Shown here: piece after piece, positions 33,628 through 46,097 of the stretch
Layout of the letters: each line of letters starts with the position of its first letter
Numbering within the stretch: position 1 is the first letter of the stretch
Source: Pseudohongiella sp.
Lineage (GTDB): Bacteria; Pseudomonadota; Gammaproteobacteria; Pseudomonadales; Pseudohongiellaceae
Length of the DNA stretch: 64,000 nucleotides
Assembly (NCBI RefSeq): GCF_011050365.1
Contig: NZ_DRFV01000002.1
Coordinates: 1-64,000, forward strand
Direction of reading: 5' to 3'
Notes under the pieces: generated by a model
What the model was told of the DNA's origin: nothing
The model's input: only the letters and a program-made list of their open reading frames with translations
Databases searched by the model: none
Position numbers and translations under genes: made by a program

Positions 33628-35763
33628 TCAAAGCCTTGATCGGAAAAACCGTTCCGCCCAGGGCAGGAGTTTGGCTGGCACCCTGGCACTGCGCCAGGCA
33701 TTGGCGGCAAATCGATTGGCCTCCAGCAACGTCGGGTAAATATGCGTTGTGCCTGCAATCTTCTTCAGCCCCATGTTATGGGTCATGGCAAACACAAAAC
33801 TGCCGATCAGCTCGCCGGCATGCGGGCCCACAATACTGGCGCCCAGAATGCGATCACTGCCCGGCACGGTCAGTACTTTGACAAAACCATGAGCAGTGCC
33901 ATCGGCCAGCGCCCGATCCAGATGATCAAGCTCGTAACGCGTCAGCTCATAGTCAATATCCTGCTCCTGCGCTTCTTTTTCGTTAAGGCCAACCCGCGCG
34001 ACTTCAGGGTCGGTAAAGGTGGCATGTGGAACCACGCGGTAGTTTGCGGTGAAGGTTTTTAACATCCCGGACAGGGCATTCAGGGTAGCGTACCAGGCCT
34101 GAAATGACGCCATGTGGGTGAACTGGTAGGGGCCGGCAACATCGCCACAGGCGAGTATGCTGGGGTACGCCGTGCGCATCGCGCCGTCTACGTTAATCGC
34201 GCCGCGCTCGGTCAGCGGCATTTTCAGCTCTTCCAGCCCGAAGCCTTCGACATTGGGCTTGCGGCCCAGTGCCACCAGCACTTTGTCAAATTCAACGTCT
34301 TTCAGAGAGCCGTCAGGCGCTGACACAGTCAGGCTGTCGCCGGCCTCGTCAGAGCGGAATGTTTTCATTTCGTGTGCCAGCAGCAGTGTGATGCCACGAT
34401 CGCGGAAGGCCTGCTCGACAATGTTTGCTGCGTCATCATCCTCGCGCCCCATCAGGTGCTCACTGCGATCCAGTATCGTCACCTCAGAGCCCAGCCTGGC
34501 AAAGGCCTGCGCCAGCTCACAGCCAATCGGCCCGCCGCCCAGCACCAACAGGCGCCGGGGCAGCTCGCGCAATTCCCAGACATTATCAGAGTGCAGATAA
34601 TCGATCTCTGCCAGGCCCGGGACCTCCGGAATCAGCGGCCGGGCACCGGTCGCCACAATGATCGCCCGGGTGTTGATGGTGCGGCCATTGACCTCTACCG
34701 TCCAGGGTGAGCGGATGAACGCTTCTCCTTGCACACAGTCAACGCCAAGCGACGTAAAACGCTCTACTGAATCGTGCGGCTCAATGGTTTTGATGACGCT
34801 CTGTACTCGTTCCATCACCGCCGCGAAATCTACCTGACCGCTGGCACCCTTAATACCAAACGCTTCCGCCTGGCGAATGGTCTCCGCTACCTTGGCGCTG
34901 GCGATCAATGACTTGCTGGGCACACAACCGGTGTTCAGGCAATCACCCCCCATCTTGTGTTTTTCGATCAAGGTGACACTGGCTTTGGCACCTGCGGCAA
35001 CGATGGACGCGACCAGGCCACCGGACCCGGCGCCTATCACCACCAGATTGGTGTCATACTTCGCCGGCTTTTTGTAGGCTTTCGCCAGACGGTTCCGCCG
35101 GATAACGGCGATCAGCGCTTTGCCGACCCACGGCATGGCTGCCAGCAGCACAAACGACAGTATCAGCGAGCCACTGAGCAATCCGCCAAGAGAGCTGATC
35201 TGGCCCAGCTCCACCCCGGCATTCACATAAACCGCGGTCCCCAGCAGCATACCGACCTGACTGATCCAGTAAAACGTGAAGGTTTTGATCGGCGTCAGGC
35301 CCATCACCAGGTTGATCAGGAAAAACGGAAATACCGGCACTAGGCGCAGGCTGAACAGGTAGAACGCACCGTCACGCTCCACGCCCTTGTTGATGGTTTT
35401 TAAAGACCGGCCAAACCGGCCCTGCACCCAGTCACGCAGTAACAGACGTGATGCCAGAAACGCCAGTGTGGCGCCAATGCTGCTGGCAAAAGACACCAGC
35501 AATAAGCCCCAGCCGAGGCCAAAAATCGCGCCGCCAAGCAGTGTCATGATAGCCGCGCCGGGCAAAGACAGCGCTGTCACCACCACATAGAGCATAAAAT
35601 AGGCCCCGGCGGTGAGGATAAAATTGTCGGCGCTGAAATCGCGCAGCGTATCGAGTTGCGACTGCGCATAACCCAGGGTCAGATACTGCCCCAGGTCAAG
35701 GCTGATGTACGCGGCGACCGCGGCCGCTATGACTGCGACCACAGCCCATCTGGTTTTATTCAT
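33628..35763 (-). CDS. VTT-domain and pyridine nucleotide-disulfide oxidoreductase fusion
   Basis: A 711-residue protein. The N-terminal 210 residues are a membrane VTT/SNARE-associated (DedA/TVP38-like) domain (LPGAAIMTLLGGAIFGLGWG, RLVPVFPFFLINLVMGLTPI). The remainder is a soluble flavoprotein like mercuric reductase or dihydrolipoamide dehydrogenase: FAD site NLVVIGAGSGGLVASIVAAG, redox disulfide GGDCLNTGCVPSKS, NAD site LVLGGGPIGCELAQAFARLG and the C-terminal dimerisation region ending THIYPTLLEANRFAANAW. No mercury-binding domain is present. The reaction is unknown; membrane-linked thiol or quinone reduction is plausible. ATG 35763 with AGGAGAG upstream is preferred over a longer frame to 35901 that would overlap hemB. 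Confidence 0.92.
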   Translation of the reverse strand: MNKTRWAVVAVIAAAVAAYISLDLGQYLTLGYAQSQLDTLRDFSADNFILTAGAYFMLYVVVTALSLPGAAIMTLLGGAIFGLGWGLLLVSFASSIGATLAFLASRLLLRDWVQGRFGRSLKTINKGVERDGAFYLFSLRLVPVFPFFLINLVMGLTPIKTFTFYWISQVGMLLGTAVYVNAGVELGQISSLGGLLSGSLILSFVLLAAMPWVGKALIAVIRRNRLAKAYKKPAKYDTNLVVIGAGSGGLVASIVAAGAKASVTLIEKHKMGGDCLNTGCVPSKSLIASAKVAETIRQAEAFGIKGASGQVDFAAVMERVQSVIKTIEPHDSVERFTSLGVDCVQGEAFIRSPWTVEVNGRTINTRAIIVATGARPLIPEVPGLAEIDYLHSDNVWELRELPRRLLVLGGGPIGCELAQAFARLGSEVTILDRSEHLMGREDDDAANIVEQAFRDRGITLLLAHEMKTFRSDEAGDSLTVSAPDGSLKDVEFDKVLVALGRKPNVEGFGLEELKMPLTERGAINVDGAMRTAYPSILACGDVAGPYQFTHMASFQAWYATLNALSGMLKTFTANYRVVPHATFTDPEVARVGLNEKEAQEQDIDYELTRYELDHLDRALADGTAHGFVKVLTVPGSDRILGASIVGPHAGELIGSFVFAMTHNMGLKKIAGTTHIYPTLLEANRFAANAWRSARVPAKLLPWAERFFRSRL

Positions 35764-35810
35764 AACTCTCCTGCCAGGCTGATTTGACAGCACTGGATGC
35801 AATTTTTTGA

Positions 35811-36908
<1,098 letters not shown>

Positions 36909-37030
36909 AACCATATTTTTTAGCCTTATGATAGAGACTATAAACCCAGCCCGTCATTAAGCCGCTCAAACCCCTCTTTTTTAACCCGAGGCCTGATGCT
37001 TACCCTGACCCAACCATGAAGGAATGTCCT

Positions 37031-37357
37031 ATGAGCGACAAAATCGTTCACATTACTGACGCGAGTTTTGAACAAGATGTACTTAAGGCTGACGGCCCTG
37101 TGCTGGTCGATTTCTGGGCGGAATGGTGCGGCCCATGCAAAATGATCGCCCCCGTGCTGGATGAGCTGTCAGAGGAATATTCCGGGCGCCTGAAGATCAG
37201 CAAGCTGAATATCGATTCGAACCCCGATACAGCGCCCCGTTATGGTGTGCGCGGCATCCCGACGCTGATTATTTTCAAGAATGGTCAGGTTGAAGCGACC
37301 AAAGTTGGCGCCCTGTCGAAATCCCAATTAGCCGCGTTTATCGACAGCGTAATCTGA
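37031..37357 (+). CDS. trxA: Thioredoxin 1
   Basis: A 108-residue cytoplasmic thiol-disulfide reductant. The active site is [15 protein letters not shown] (Cys33, Cys36) and the cis-proline loop is [15 protein letters not shown] 37031 has AAGGA at eight bases; a frame-extending ATG at 37016 is rejected because MKECP is not conserved. It precedes rho, the usual trxA-rho order in this class. Confidence 0.96.
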   Translation: MSDKIVHITDASFEQDVLKADGPVLVDFWAEWCGPCKMIAPVLDELSEEYSGRLKISKLNIDSNPDTAPRYGVRGIPTLIIFKNGQVEATKVGALSKSQLAAFIDSVI

Positions 37358-37707
37358 TTACCCTACTTTGCCCTGGTGCCAGCCGTTTTTAACCAGTACT
37401 TTTGATGCCGGCACCCGGGCAAAAAATAATGCAGATTTATGTAGACAGCGGCGCTATAAGCATTTATATTCAGCCGCATCCCCGTTACGGCGGCGCGGAT
37501 TCTAGTCTCTTACCCGAAAGACACCAAACCAGAATCCTTGAGTTGAATCCGACTTTTTAAAGCCCGATTTTAAACCCGACTTTTAAACCTGACCTTTAAA
37601 CCAGAGTGGCACCCAGCCCGTACTCATACCTGCGTTATTTGTGCTCCGGCTGCGCTGCCCGTTACAGACTTCCTGTATCCCAAAAAAGAACCTAAAAAAC
37701 CTAGCCT
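37358..37707 (+). promoter_or_regulatory. rho leader with four 13-nt tandem units
   Basis: No gene in 350 bp. Positions 37548-37600 hold four imperfect direct copies of (T/C)CCGA(C/T)TTTTAAA. The region is pyrimidine-rich and G-poor around 37500-37620, the composition Rho loads on. In E. coli the rho leader is an attenuation site for Rho autoregulation, so a rut-like role is likely here, though the repeat structure itself is unfamiliar to me. Confidence 0.5.
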
Positions 37708-38967
37708 ATGAATCTTACCGATCTTAAAAAGCAACCCATTGCCCAGCTTCTTGAAACCGCCGTGGAAATGGGACTCGAAAATCTCTCCCGCACACGCAAA
37801 CAAGACATCATCTTCGCTATCCTGAAAAAACACGCCAAAAATGGCGAGGATATCAGTGGCGATGGTGTGCTGGAAATTCTGGCAGACGGTTTTGGCTTTC
37901 TGCGCTCGTCCGATTCGTCATACCTGGCAGGTCCTGATGACATTTATGTGTCTCCCAGCCAGATCAGACGTTTCAACCTGCGTACCGGTGACACGATTGA
38001 AGGCAAGATCCGGCCGCCTAAAGATGGCGAACGTTATTTTGCCCTGCTGAAGATTGCCGAAGTCAATTTCGCTAAACCTGAAAATTCGAAACACAAAATT
38101 CTCTTTGAAAACCTGACTCCGCTGTTCCCCACCGAGCGCCTCAAGCTGGAGCTGGGCAACGGCAGCACCGAAGACCTCAGCGCACGTGTCATTGATCTGA
38201 CCGCGCCCATCGGCAAAGGCCAGCGCGGCCTGATCGTATCACCACCCAAGGCCGGTAAAACCCTGCTGCTGCAGAACATCGCGCAATCCATTACCCGCAA
38301 CAACCCTGAATGTCGCCTGATCGTGCTGCTGATTGACGAGCGCCCGGAAGAAGTAACCGACATGCAGCGTTCGGTGCGTGGCGAAGTGGTCGCCAGTACT
38401 TTTGACGAGCCACCCGCACGTCACGTACAGGTTGCCGAGATGGTTATCGAAAAAGCCAAGCGCCTGGTGGAACACAAAGAAGACGTCGTTATTCTGCTCG
38501 ACTCCATTACCCGTCTGGCGCGTGCCTACAACACCATCGTGCCATCATCAGGCAAGGTGTTGACGGGTGGTGTCGATGCACACGCACTGGAACGCCCCAA
38601 GCGTTTCTTTGGTGCCGCACGTAATCTGGAAGAAGGCGGCAGCCTGACCATCATCGCCACCGCGCTGGTTGAAACCGGTTCGAAGATGGATGAAGTGATC
38701 TACGAGGAATTCAAGGGCACGGGCAACATGGAAATCCATCTTGACCGCAAGATCGCAGAAAAGCGCATCTACCCCGCCATCAACGTACGTCGCTCAGGCA
38801 CCCGTCGCGAAGAGTTGCTGACCTCGGAAGAAGAACTGCAACGCATGTGGATTCTGCGCAAAATCCTCAGCACCATGGAAGACGTGCAGGCCGCCGAGTT
38901 CATCCTGGACAAGCTGAAAGACAGCAAGACCAACGATGAATTCTTCAACATGATGAAGCGCAAATAA
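37708..38967 (+). CDS. rho: Transcription termination factor Rho
   Basis: A 419-residue hexameric RNA helicase. The N-terminal RNA-binding domain includes [20 protein letters not shown] and [20 protein letters not shown]. The Walker A motif is [17 protein letters not shown], the Walker B region is [20 protein letters not shown], and the secondary RNA site (Q-loop) is [16 protein letters not shown]. Length and motifs are entirely normal. It terminates at a hairpin with a T-rich tail (39004-39060). Confidence 0.97.
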   Translation: MNLTDLKKQPIAQLLETAVEMGLENLSRTRKQDIIFAILKKHAKNGEDISGDGVLEILADGFGFLRSSDSSYLAGPDDIYVSPSQIRRFNLRTGDTIEGKIRPPKDGERYFALLKIAEVNFAKPENSKHKILFENLTPLFPTERLKLELGNGSTEDLSARVIDLTAPIGKGQRGLIVSPPKAGKTLLLQNIAQSITRNNPECRLIVLLIDERPEEVTDMQRSVRGEVVASTFDEPPARHVQVAEMVIEKAKRLVEHKEDVVILLDSITRLARAYNTIVPSSGKVLTGGVDAHALERPKRFFGAARNLEEGGSLTIIATALVETGSKMDEVIYEEFKGTGNMEIHLDRKIAEKRIYPAINVRRSGTRREELLTSEEELQRMWILRKILSTMEDVQAAEFILDKLKDSKTNDEFFNMMKRK

Positions 38968-39003
38968 TTTTAAGCTGTCTGCGTTGTATTAACGTCGCAA
39001 TAG

Positions 39004-39060
39004 AAGGCCGGTCGATGCTCATTTACTGATGGTAAATTGCGCTCTCCCGGCCTTTTATTT
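39004..39060 (+). terminator. Probable terminator after rho
   Basis: AAGGCCGG (39004-39011) pairs with CCGGCCTT (39047-39054), followed by TTATTT. The 35-base loop is long, so efficiency is uncertain. Confidence 0.55.
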
Positions 39061-39344
39061 GGCCGGTGCGGAGCTGGCTGGGTAAGGCGGTGATTCCTTG
39101 CGGAGTATCAGAGGCCGGTGCGGAGCTACCTGAACAAGGGGTGGGGTCGGCCAGCGACCGCACGCCCTTGTCCAGGTAGCTCTCAGGACTGGTGCTATAG
39201 TGCAAGCAAGAATGGCAAGAATGGGGACGGAGGATAACACAACAGACAGTGCCTCCCTCTTTAGCCGGGAAAGAACACTGCGGCAGGGTTCAGATTAAAG
39301 CGGGCGTGCGGTCGCTGGCCGACCCCACCCCGCTTTGATCTGGA
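39061..39344. repeat. Repeat cluster with two hairpins sharing an identical 24-bp core
   Basis: Hairpin 1 (39123-39182) has an 18-bp stem beginning GAGCTACCTG; hairpin 2 (39290-39344) has a different stem around CAGATTAAAGCGGG. Each encloses the same 24-bp core (GTGGGGTCGGCCAGCGACCG plus CACG), present in one orientation at 39141-39164 and inverted at 39305-39328. The cluster also has a direct repeat GGCCGGTGCGGAGCT (39061, 39113) and a half copy of the GGGGACGGAGGA element (39223-39235). No gene lies here. Confidence 0.7.
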
Positions 39345-39385
39345 CCCGGCACGCAACCTCGACTCACCAAAGCCAGGAAGAAAAC

Positions 39386-40849
39386 ATGTCATTCAAAGAC
39401 CTCAGAGAATTCATCGCCCTGCTGGAATCTGAAGGCGAACTCAAACGCATCACCGCCCCTGTCGACCCAAACCTTGAAATAACCGAGATCTGCGACCGCA
39501 CCCTGCGCGCCGGCGGTCCGGCCTTGCTGTTTGAAAACCCCATCGGCTCCGATATTCCTTTGCTGGGCAATCTGTTCGGCAACACGCGCCGCATTGCATT
39601 GGCCATGGGTCAGCAGGATCTGCAGGGGCTGCGTGATGTCGGCACCCTGCTAGCGTTTCTGAAAGAACCCACGCCACCGAAAGGCTGGAAAGATATCTGG
39701 CAGAATTTGCCAACCTACAGGCAGGTGCTGAATATTGCGCCCTCTGTACGTAAAAAAGCGCCGTGTCAGGATGTGGTGATCAATGAGGCTGATGTCGATC
39801 TGGGCATGCTGCCGGTACAGACCTGCTGGCCCGGTGATGCCGGTCCCCTGGTAACCTGGCCGCTGGTAATCACCCGCGGTCCGGAAAAAGAGCGGCAGAA
39901 CCTGGGTATCTATCGCATGCAGGTGATCGGCAGGAACCGGTTGATCATGCGCTGGCTGTCACACCGTGGCGGCGCTCTGGATTTCCGCGACTGGCAGCTA
40001 AAACATCCCGGCGAAGGGTTCCCGGTCTCGATCGCCATTGGCGCGGACCCTGCCACCATTCTGGCAACGGTGACACCGATTCCCGACACCCTGTCTGAAT
40101 ATGCATTTGCCGGCCTGCTGCGCGGCAGCAAGACTGAGGTCGTCAAATGTATCACCAATGATCTGCAGGTACCGGCCAGCGCCGAATTTGTCCTGGAAGG
40201 CGTGATTGAACCAGACGACATGGCGGATGAAGGCCCTTTTGGTGATCACACCGGTTACTACAACGAAGTTGATAAATTCCCGGTCTTTACCGTGAAAAAA
40301 ATCACTCATCGTAAAGATCCGATTTATCACAGCACCTACACCGGCCGGCCGCCGGATGAACCGGCAATGCTTGGCGTGGCACTCAATGAAGTGTTTGTGC
40401 CGTTGCTGCAAAAACAGTATCCGGAGATTGTCGATTTTTATCTGCCACCCGAAGGCTGCTCCTATCGCCTGGCGGTGATCAGTATCCGTAAACAGTACCC
40501 CGGTCATGCCAAACGCGTGATGATGGGCGCCTGGTCATTCCTGCGTCAGTTCATGTACACCAAATTTGTTATTGTCACGGACGATGACATTGATATCCGC
40601 AACTGGCAGGATGTGATCTGGGCGATGACAACTCGCATGGACCCGGCGCGCGACACGATAATGATTGAAAACACTCCCATCGATTATCTGGATTTTGCCT
40701 CGCCGGTGTCCGGCCTTGGCTCCAAGATCGGCATGGATGCGACCAACAAATGGCCCGGAGAGAGCACACGCGAGTGGGGTACTCCGATTACCATGGATGA
40801 GGGTGTGAAGAAAAAGATCGATGCCATGTGGGACGAGCTGGGCATCTGA
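39386..40849 (+). CDS. ubiD: 4-hydroxy-3-polyprenylbenzoate decarboxylase
   Basis: A 487-residue decarboxylase of ubiquinone biosynthesis that uses prenylated FMN made by UbiX. Signatures are [56 protein letters not shown] (with catalytic Glu) and [23 protein letters not shown] 39386 with AGGAAG upstream is chosen over an in-frame ATG 51 bp earlier that falls next to the repeat cluster. It ends against a palindrome shared with the hemY remnant. Confidence 0.95.
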   Translation: MSFKDLREFIALLESEGELKRITAPVDPNLEITEICDRTLRAGGPALLFENPIGSDIPLLGNLFGNTRRIALAMGQQDLQGLRDVGTLLAFLKEPTPPKGWKDIWQNLPTYRQVLNIAPSVRKKAPCQDVVINEADVDLGMLPVQTCWPGDAGPLVTWPLVITRGPEKERQNLGIYRMQVIGRNRLIMRWLSHRGGALDFRDWQLKHPGEGFPVSIAIGADPATILATVTPIPDTLSEYAFAGLLRGSKTEVVKCITNDLQVPASAEFVLEGVIEPDDMADEGPFGDHTGYYNEVDKFPVFTVKKITHRKDPIYHSTYTGRPPDEPAMLGVALNEVFVPLLQKQYPEIVDFYLPPEGCSYRLAVISIRKQYPGHAKRVMMGAWSFLRQFMYTKFVIVTDDDIDIRNWQDVIWAMTTRMDPARDTIMIENTPIDYLDFASPVSGLGSKIGMDATNKWPGESTREWGTPITMDEGVKKKIDAMWDELGI

Positions 40850-40854
40850 CCAGC

Positions 40855-40894
40855 GTAAAGGGGACGGAGGACATTAGTCCTCCGTCCCCTTTAC
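40855..40894. repeat. GGGGACGGAGGA palindromic repeat, copy 2
   Basis: GTAAAGGGGACGGAGGAC (40855-40872) and its exact complement (40877-40894) form an 18-bp stem with a four-base loop. It fills the gap between the convergent ubiD and hemY stop codons. It resembles the copy at 20128 but has a different arm end and loop. Confidence 0.8.
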
Positions 40895-40898
40895 TCGT

Positions 40899-41138
40899 TT
40901 ACGCGCCTTTACGTTTGGCGGCGCGCCAGCGGAAGGGATTGAGCCAGCCCAGCAGGCTCAGCAGCAATTTAACGACTGTCAGCGTCAGCAACAGCGCCAC
41001 CAATAACGCAAACAGACTGGTTTCAAAAGTGTAGTTGCCGTAGGCAATCAGGATGTAGCCCGGATCACGCGCCAACTGGATGGCCAGAAACACGCCGCCG
41101 ATCAAAGCAAACAGAATCAATATAAACAATCTTCTCAT
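40899..41138 (-). CDS. hemY: HemY N-terminal membrane part only (truncated)
   Basis: A 79-residue protein with two transmembrane helices (LFILILFALIGGVFLAIQLA and FALLVALLLTLTVVKLLLSL) joined by a short periplasmic loop with GYILIAYGNYTFETS. This is the N-terminus of HemY, the protein usually encoded after hemX. Standard HemY continues for about 300 residues of TPR repeats, which are absent: the frame stops after RWRAAKRKGA, five bases before a palindromic repeat. Position in the hemCDX operon supports the identity. Either the TPR part was deleted or this lineage keeps a short form. Confidence 0.75.
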   Translation of the reverse strand: MRRLFILILFALIGGVFLAIQLARDPGYILIAYGNYTFETSLFALLVALLLTLTVVKLLLSLLGWLNPFRWRAAKRKGA

Positions 41139-41178
41139 GTGCTTGCTCCGTGCCCTGGTTGTTAAATATCAACGCCGA

Positions 41179-42534
<1,356 letters not shown>

Positions 42535-42539
42535 GGGTT

Positions 42540-43328
42540 TTACCTCAACGGACTGGCAATGCTGGCCAGCGCCTCTAGTACAGTTGCGTCATCTGCGCCG
42601 CCGGCGTTGATTACCCGCACCAGACCGGTATCCAGCGCGTACTGGCGGATTCGTTCCGACGGCACAACCACGGGGGTCGATGTGATCGCTGACGGATCAT
42701 TCTTCAGAAAGTGTAGCAACACGTCCAGAATCTGGGCACTGGTCACCACGATGGCATTGATGTGTTCCTGCCGGATCATGTTCAGCAGCATATCACTGCC
42801 ATAGTCCGGCGTGCGTCGATGATACAGCTCCAGATAGTCCACCGTGGCACCGCGGCTGCGCAGGGTTTCCGCAATCAGCTCCCGGCCACCAACACCGCGA
42901 AACAGGGCAATTCGCTGCCCGTCAATATCCTGCAGCCCCGACAACGCCAACAGATGTTCACTGGTAACGCCTTTGTCCGAGCACAAAACCGGCCAATCCA
43001 GGACCTGCAGCGCTCTGGCAGTTCCGGGCCCCACAGCATAGGCTGTCAAGCCGGCAGGCACCTGAGGCCACCAGGCGTCAATCCACTGCAGACCGATGCG
43101 GGCGGCGTTGGTGCTGATAAAGATGGCGGCATCATACTGGTCCAGGGCCAGTATCCGGCTTTTGATGGCTTCGCAGGCAGCACTGTCGCTGACAGATTCA
43201 ATCTCGATCAACGGCACTTCACAGACCCGACCGCCCCGCCCGGTTATCGCCTTCACCAGACTCGCGGACTGCAATTGCGGTCGCGTCAGCAACACGTTGA
43301 TTCCCGTCAGCTGCACCTGATCACTCAT
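42540..43328 (-). CDS. hemD: Uroporphyrinogen-III synthase
   Basis: A 262-residue enzyme that closes and inverts hydroxymethylbilane into uroporphyrinogen III. GINVLLTRPQLQSASLVKAI, DAAIFISTNAARIG, YAVGPGTARAL and the second-half INAIVVTSAQILDVLLHFL are the expected landmarks of this poorly conserved family. It follows hemC by about 70 bp on the same strand and is 5 bp before hemX. Confidence 0.9.
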   Translation of the reverse strand: MSDQVQLTGINVLLTRPQLQSASLVKAITGRGGRVCEVPLIEIESVSDSAACEAIKSRILALDQYDAAIFISTNAARIGLQWIDAWWPQVPAGLTAYAVGPGTARALQVLDWPVLCSDKGVTSEHLLALSGLQDIDGQRIALFRGVGGRELIAETLRSRGATVDYLELYHRRTPDYGSDMLLNMIRQEHINAIVVTSAQILDVLLHFLKNDPSAITSTPVVVPSERIRQYALDTGLVRVINAGGADDATVLEALASIASPLR

Positions 43329-43397
43329 GCTGGTTCACTTATGTACGTTCATAAATATCAGATCGTTAATATCAGTTCAGCGCCCGCCGTCAGCCTG

Positions 43398-44336
43398 TCA
43401 GTCTTCCGAGGTCTCATAAAGCGACGCCAGAATTTCATCGGCTCCCTGCGCCAGCAGGTCCTCTGCTGCAGCGATACCCATGGCCTCGGCATCGCTGCGA
43501 TGGCCGCTGCGCTCAGCACGCAGAATCCGACTGCCATCAACATCACCGACCAGACCGCGCAGATGCAGGTTATCTCCGTCCAGCTCAGCATAACAGGCTA
43601 TCGGTACCTGGCAACCACCCTGTAAACGTCGATTCAGCGCCCGCTCAGCGATAACCCGGTCTGCGGTATCCTGATGATGCATATCCTGCAACATGGCAAT
43701 CAGCTCAGCGGCGTCTTCCCGGCACTCGATGCCGACAGCGCCCTGGCCACCGGCAGGCAACGATACTTCAGGCGCGATAAACTGGGCAATGCGCTGATCA
43801 AGCTTCAGTCGCAACAGACCGGCGGCGGCCAGCACGATGGCATCAAACTCACCGCTGTCCAGCTTGCCCAGCCGGGTGCCGACATTGCCGCGCAGGCTGC
43901 CGATGTGCAGGTCGGGACGCATGCTCAGCAACTGGCACTGACGGCGCAGACTGGCAGTGCCGACCCGGGCACCCTGCGGCAACTCATCGATACTGCCATA
44001 AAAGTTGGATACAAACGCGTCACGCGGATCTCCCCGCTCGCAAATGACCGGCAGGAACAGCCCCGGCGGAAACTCCATGGGCACATCTTTCATGGAATGC
44101 ACGGCGATATCCGCCTCGCCGGAAAGCATTGCCGTCTCCAGCTCTTTCACAAACAGCGCCTTGCCGCCTATCTTGGCCAATGGCGTGTCCAGTATCTTGT
44201 CGCCGCGGGTCGATATCGTCACCAGCTCCACACGCAGACCGGGATTTTTTGCCATCAGGGCATCGCGCACAAACTCAGCCTGCCATAAAGCCAGCGGGCT
44301 GCGACGGGTAGCGATGCGGATCAGATCTAAAGCCAT
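43398..44336 (-). CDS. hemC: Porphobilinogen deaminase (hydroxymethylbilane synthase)
   Basis: A 312-residue enzyme that polymerises four porphobilinogens on a dipyrromethane cofactor. [18 protein letters not shown], the catalytic region [28 protein letters not shown] and the cofactor cysteine Cys242 in [15 protein letters not shown] are present. It is the first gene of hemC-hemD-hemX-hemY and is divergent from argH, as in many gammaproteobacteria. Confidence 0.95.
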   Translation of the reverse strand: MALDLIRIATRRSPLALWQAEFVRDALMAKNPGLRVELVTISTRGDKILDTPLAKIGGKALFVKELETAMLSGEADIAVHSMKDVPMEFPPGLFLPVICERGDPRDAFVSNFYGSIDELPQGARVGTASLRRQCQLLSMRPDLHIGSLRGNVGTRLGKLDSGEFDAIVLAAAGLLRLKLDQRIAQFIAPEVSLPAGGQGAVGIECREDAAELIAMLQDMHHQDTADRVIAERALNRRLQGGCQVPIACYAELDGDNLHLRGLVGDVDGSRILRAERSGHRSDAEAMGIAAAEDLLAQGADEILASLYETSED

Positions 44337-44469
44337 AATTCTTCCGTTATCAATTGCCAGGAAAACTCTTAATGATTGCCCGCCATTCTACGCCAAAACC
44401 GCCCGGAATGCGCCCCGTCACGCGCCTGCATGTTATACTGCGCGGCAATTGACAACGCAGGGACCGACT

Positions 44470-45870
44470 ATGAGCGAGCACAACAAACAGGCGAACACCC
44501 AATGGGGCGGGCGCTTTTCCGAAGCCACTGATGCCTTTGTCCAGCGATTCACCGCCTCCGTCAGTTTTGACCAGCGCATGTACCGCCAGGACATTGCCGG
44601 CTCTATCGCTCACGCCCGCATGCTGGAAGCTGCCGGTATTCTGACCGCCGACGAGCGCACTGCTATCGAGCAAGGCCTGGCAGACATCAAGACTGACATC
44701 GAAGCCGGTACCTTCGAATGGTCGGTAGAGCTGGAAGATGTGCACATGAACATCGAGTCAGCACTGACCAAGCGCATTGGCCTGACTGGCAAGAAACTGC
44801 ACACCGGCCGATCACGCAATGATCAGGTCGCCACTGATATTCGCCTCTATGTGCGCGATGAAATTGACGTGATCAGCAGTGAGCTGACCCGCCTGCAAAC
44901 TGCGTTGCTGGACCTCGCCGAACGCGAAGCTGACACCATCATGCCCGGCTTTACGCATTTGCAGACTGCGCAGCCCATTACCCTGGGTCACCACTTGCTG
45001 GCCTGGTTCGAAATGCTGGATCGCGACTACAGTCGCCTGCAGGACTGCCGCAAGCGCCTGAACATCTCCCCGCTGGGCTCCGCTGCACTGGCCGGCACCA
45101 GCTTTCCGATTGACCGGCACTTTACCGCCGAACAACTGGGCTTTGATGCGCCCAGCCGAAATTCACTGGACTCGGTCAGCGACCGCGATTTTGCCATTGA
45201 ACTGGCCGCCTGTGGCAGCCTGATCATGACGCACCTGTCGCGCTTCTCCGAGGAGCTGGTGTTATGGACCTCGGCGCAGTTTGACTTTATCGACCTGCCC
45301 GACCGCTTTTGCACCGGTTCATCAATCATGCCACAGAAGAAAAATCCCGACGTGCCCGAGCTGGTGCGCGGGAAAACCGGCCGCGTACACGGACATCTGA
45401 TTGCGCTGCTGACGCTGATGAAATCGCAGCCGCTGGCCTACAACAAGGACAATCAGGAAGACAAGGAACCCCTGTTTGATCTGACCGATACCCTGCGTGA
45501 CTGCCTGAAAGCCTATGCCGACATGATTCCCGCCCTGCAGGCCAAAAAAGACAATATGTATCTGGCAGCCAAAAAAGGTTACGCCACCGCCACCGATCTC
45601 GCCGATTACCTGGTCAAAAAAGGCCTGGCCTTCCGCGACGCACACGAAATCGTTGGCAAGTCAGTGGCCTATGGTATCCGGCAGAAGAAGGATCTGAGTG
45701 AATTGAGCCTGGATGAACTGCAACAGTTCTCTGACGTGATCGCTGATGACGTGTTCGCAGTGTTGAGTCTGGAGGGTTCGGTGCAGGCGAGAGATCATAT
45801 CGGTGGTACCGCGCCCAATCAGGTGCGCAATGCGGTGAAGACCTGTCGTGAGCTGATGCAGCAGCGCTGA
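44470..45870 (+). CDS. argH: Argininosuccinate lyase
   Basis: A 466-residue enzyme cleaving argininosuccinate to arginine and fumarate. [58 protein letters not shown] and the loop [20 protein letters not shown] are family markers. The frame is open well upstream, but ATG 44470 with AGGGA gives the normal N-terminus. It shares a 133-bp intergenic region with hemC. Confidence 0.96.
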   Translation: MSEHNKQANTQWGGRFSEATDAFVQRFTASVSFDQRMYRQDIAGSIAHARMLEAAGILTADERTAIEQGLADIKTDIEAGTFEWSVELEDVHMNIESALTKRIGLTGKKLHTGRSRNDQVATDIRLYVRDEIDVISSELTRLQTALLDLAEREADTIMPGFTHLQTAQPITLGHHLLAWFEMLDRDYSRLQDCRKRLNISPLGSAALAGTSFPIDRHFTAEQLGFDAPSRNSLDSVSDRDFAIELAACGSLIMTHLSRFSEELVLWTSAQFDFIDLPDRFCTGSSIMPQKKNPDVPELVRGKTGRVHGHLIALLTLMKSQPLAYNKDNQEDKEPLFDLTDTLRDCLKAYADMIPALQAKKDNMYLAAKKGYATATDLADYLVKKGLAFRDAHEIVGKSVAYGIRQKKDLSELSLDELQQFSDVIADDVFAVLSLEGSVQARDHIGGTAPNQVRNAVKTCRELMQQR

Positions 45871-46097
45871 ACCGGCGCTGGCGGGCTGGCAGTCGGGAGT
45901 AAAATGGACCCTGACCCGGGTTTTTAAGACCCGGGCCAGAGCCAGTCCCAATACAACCCTGCTGTCGGGAGGTTCCTTCCCCCTGCAACATCCGATGTTG
46001 TATCCAGCAGTACGCAGTTTTCCACAAACACAAGCGCAATCCAATTAGCCAGATGGGTTAGCCAGATGGGTTGATCAGATGAGTTACCCAGTCGCCG

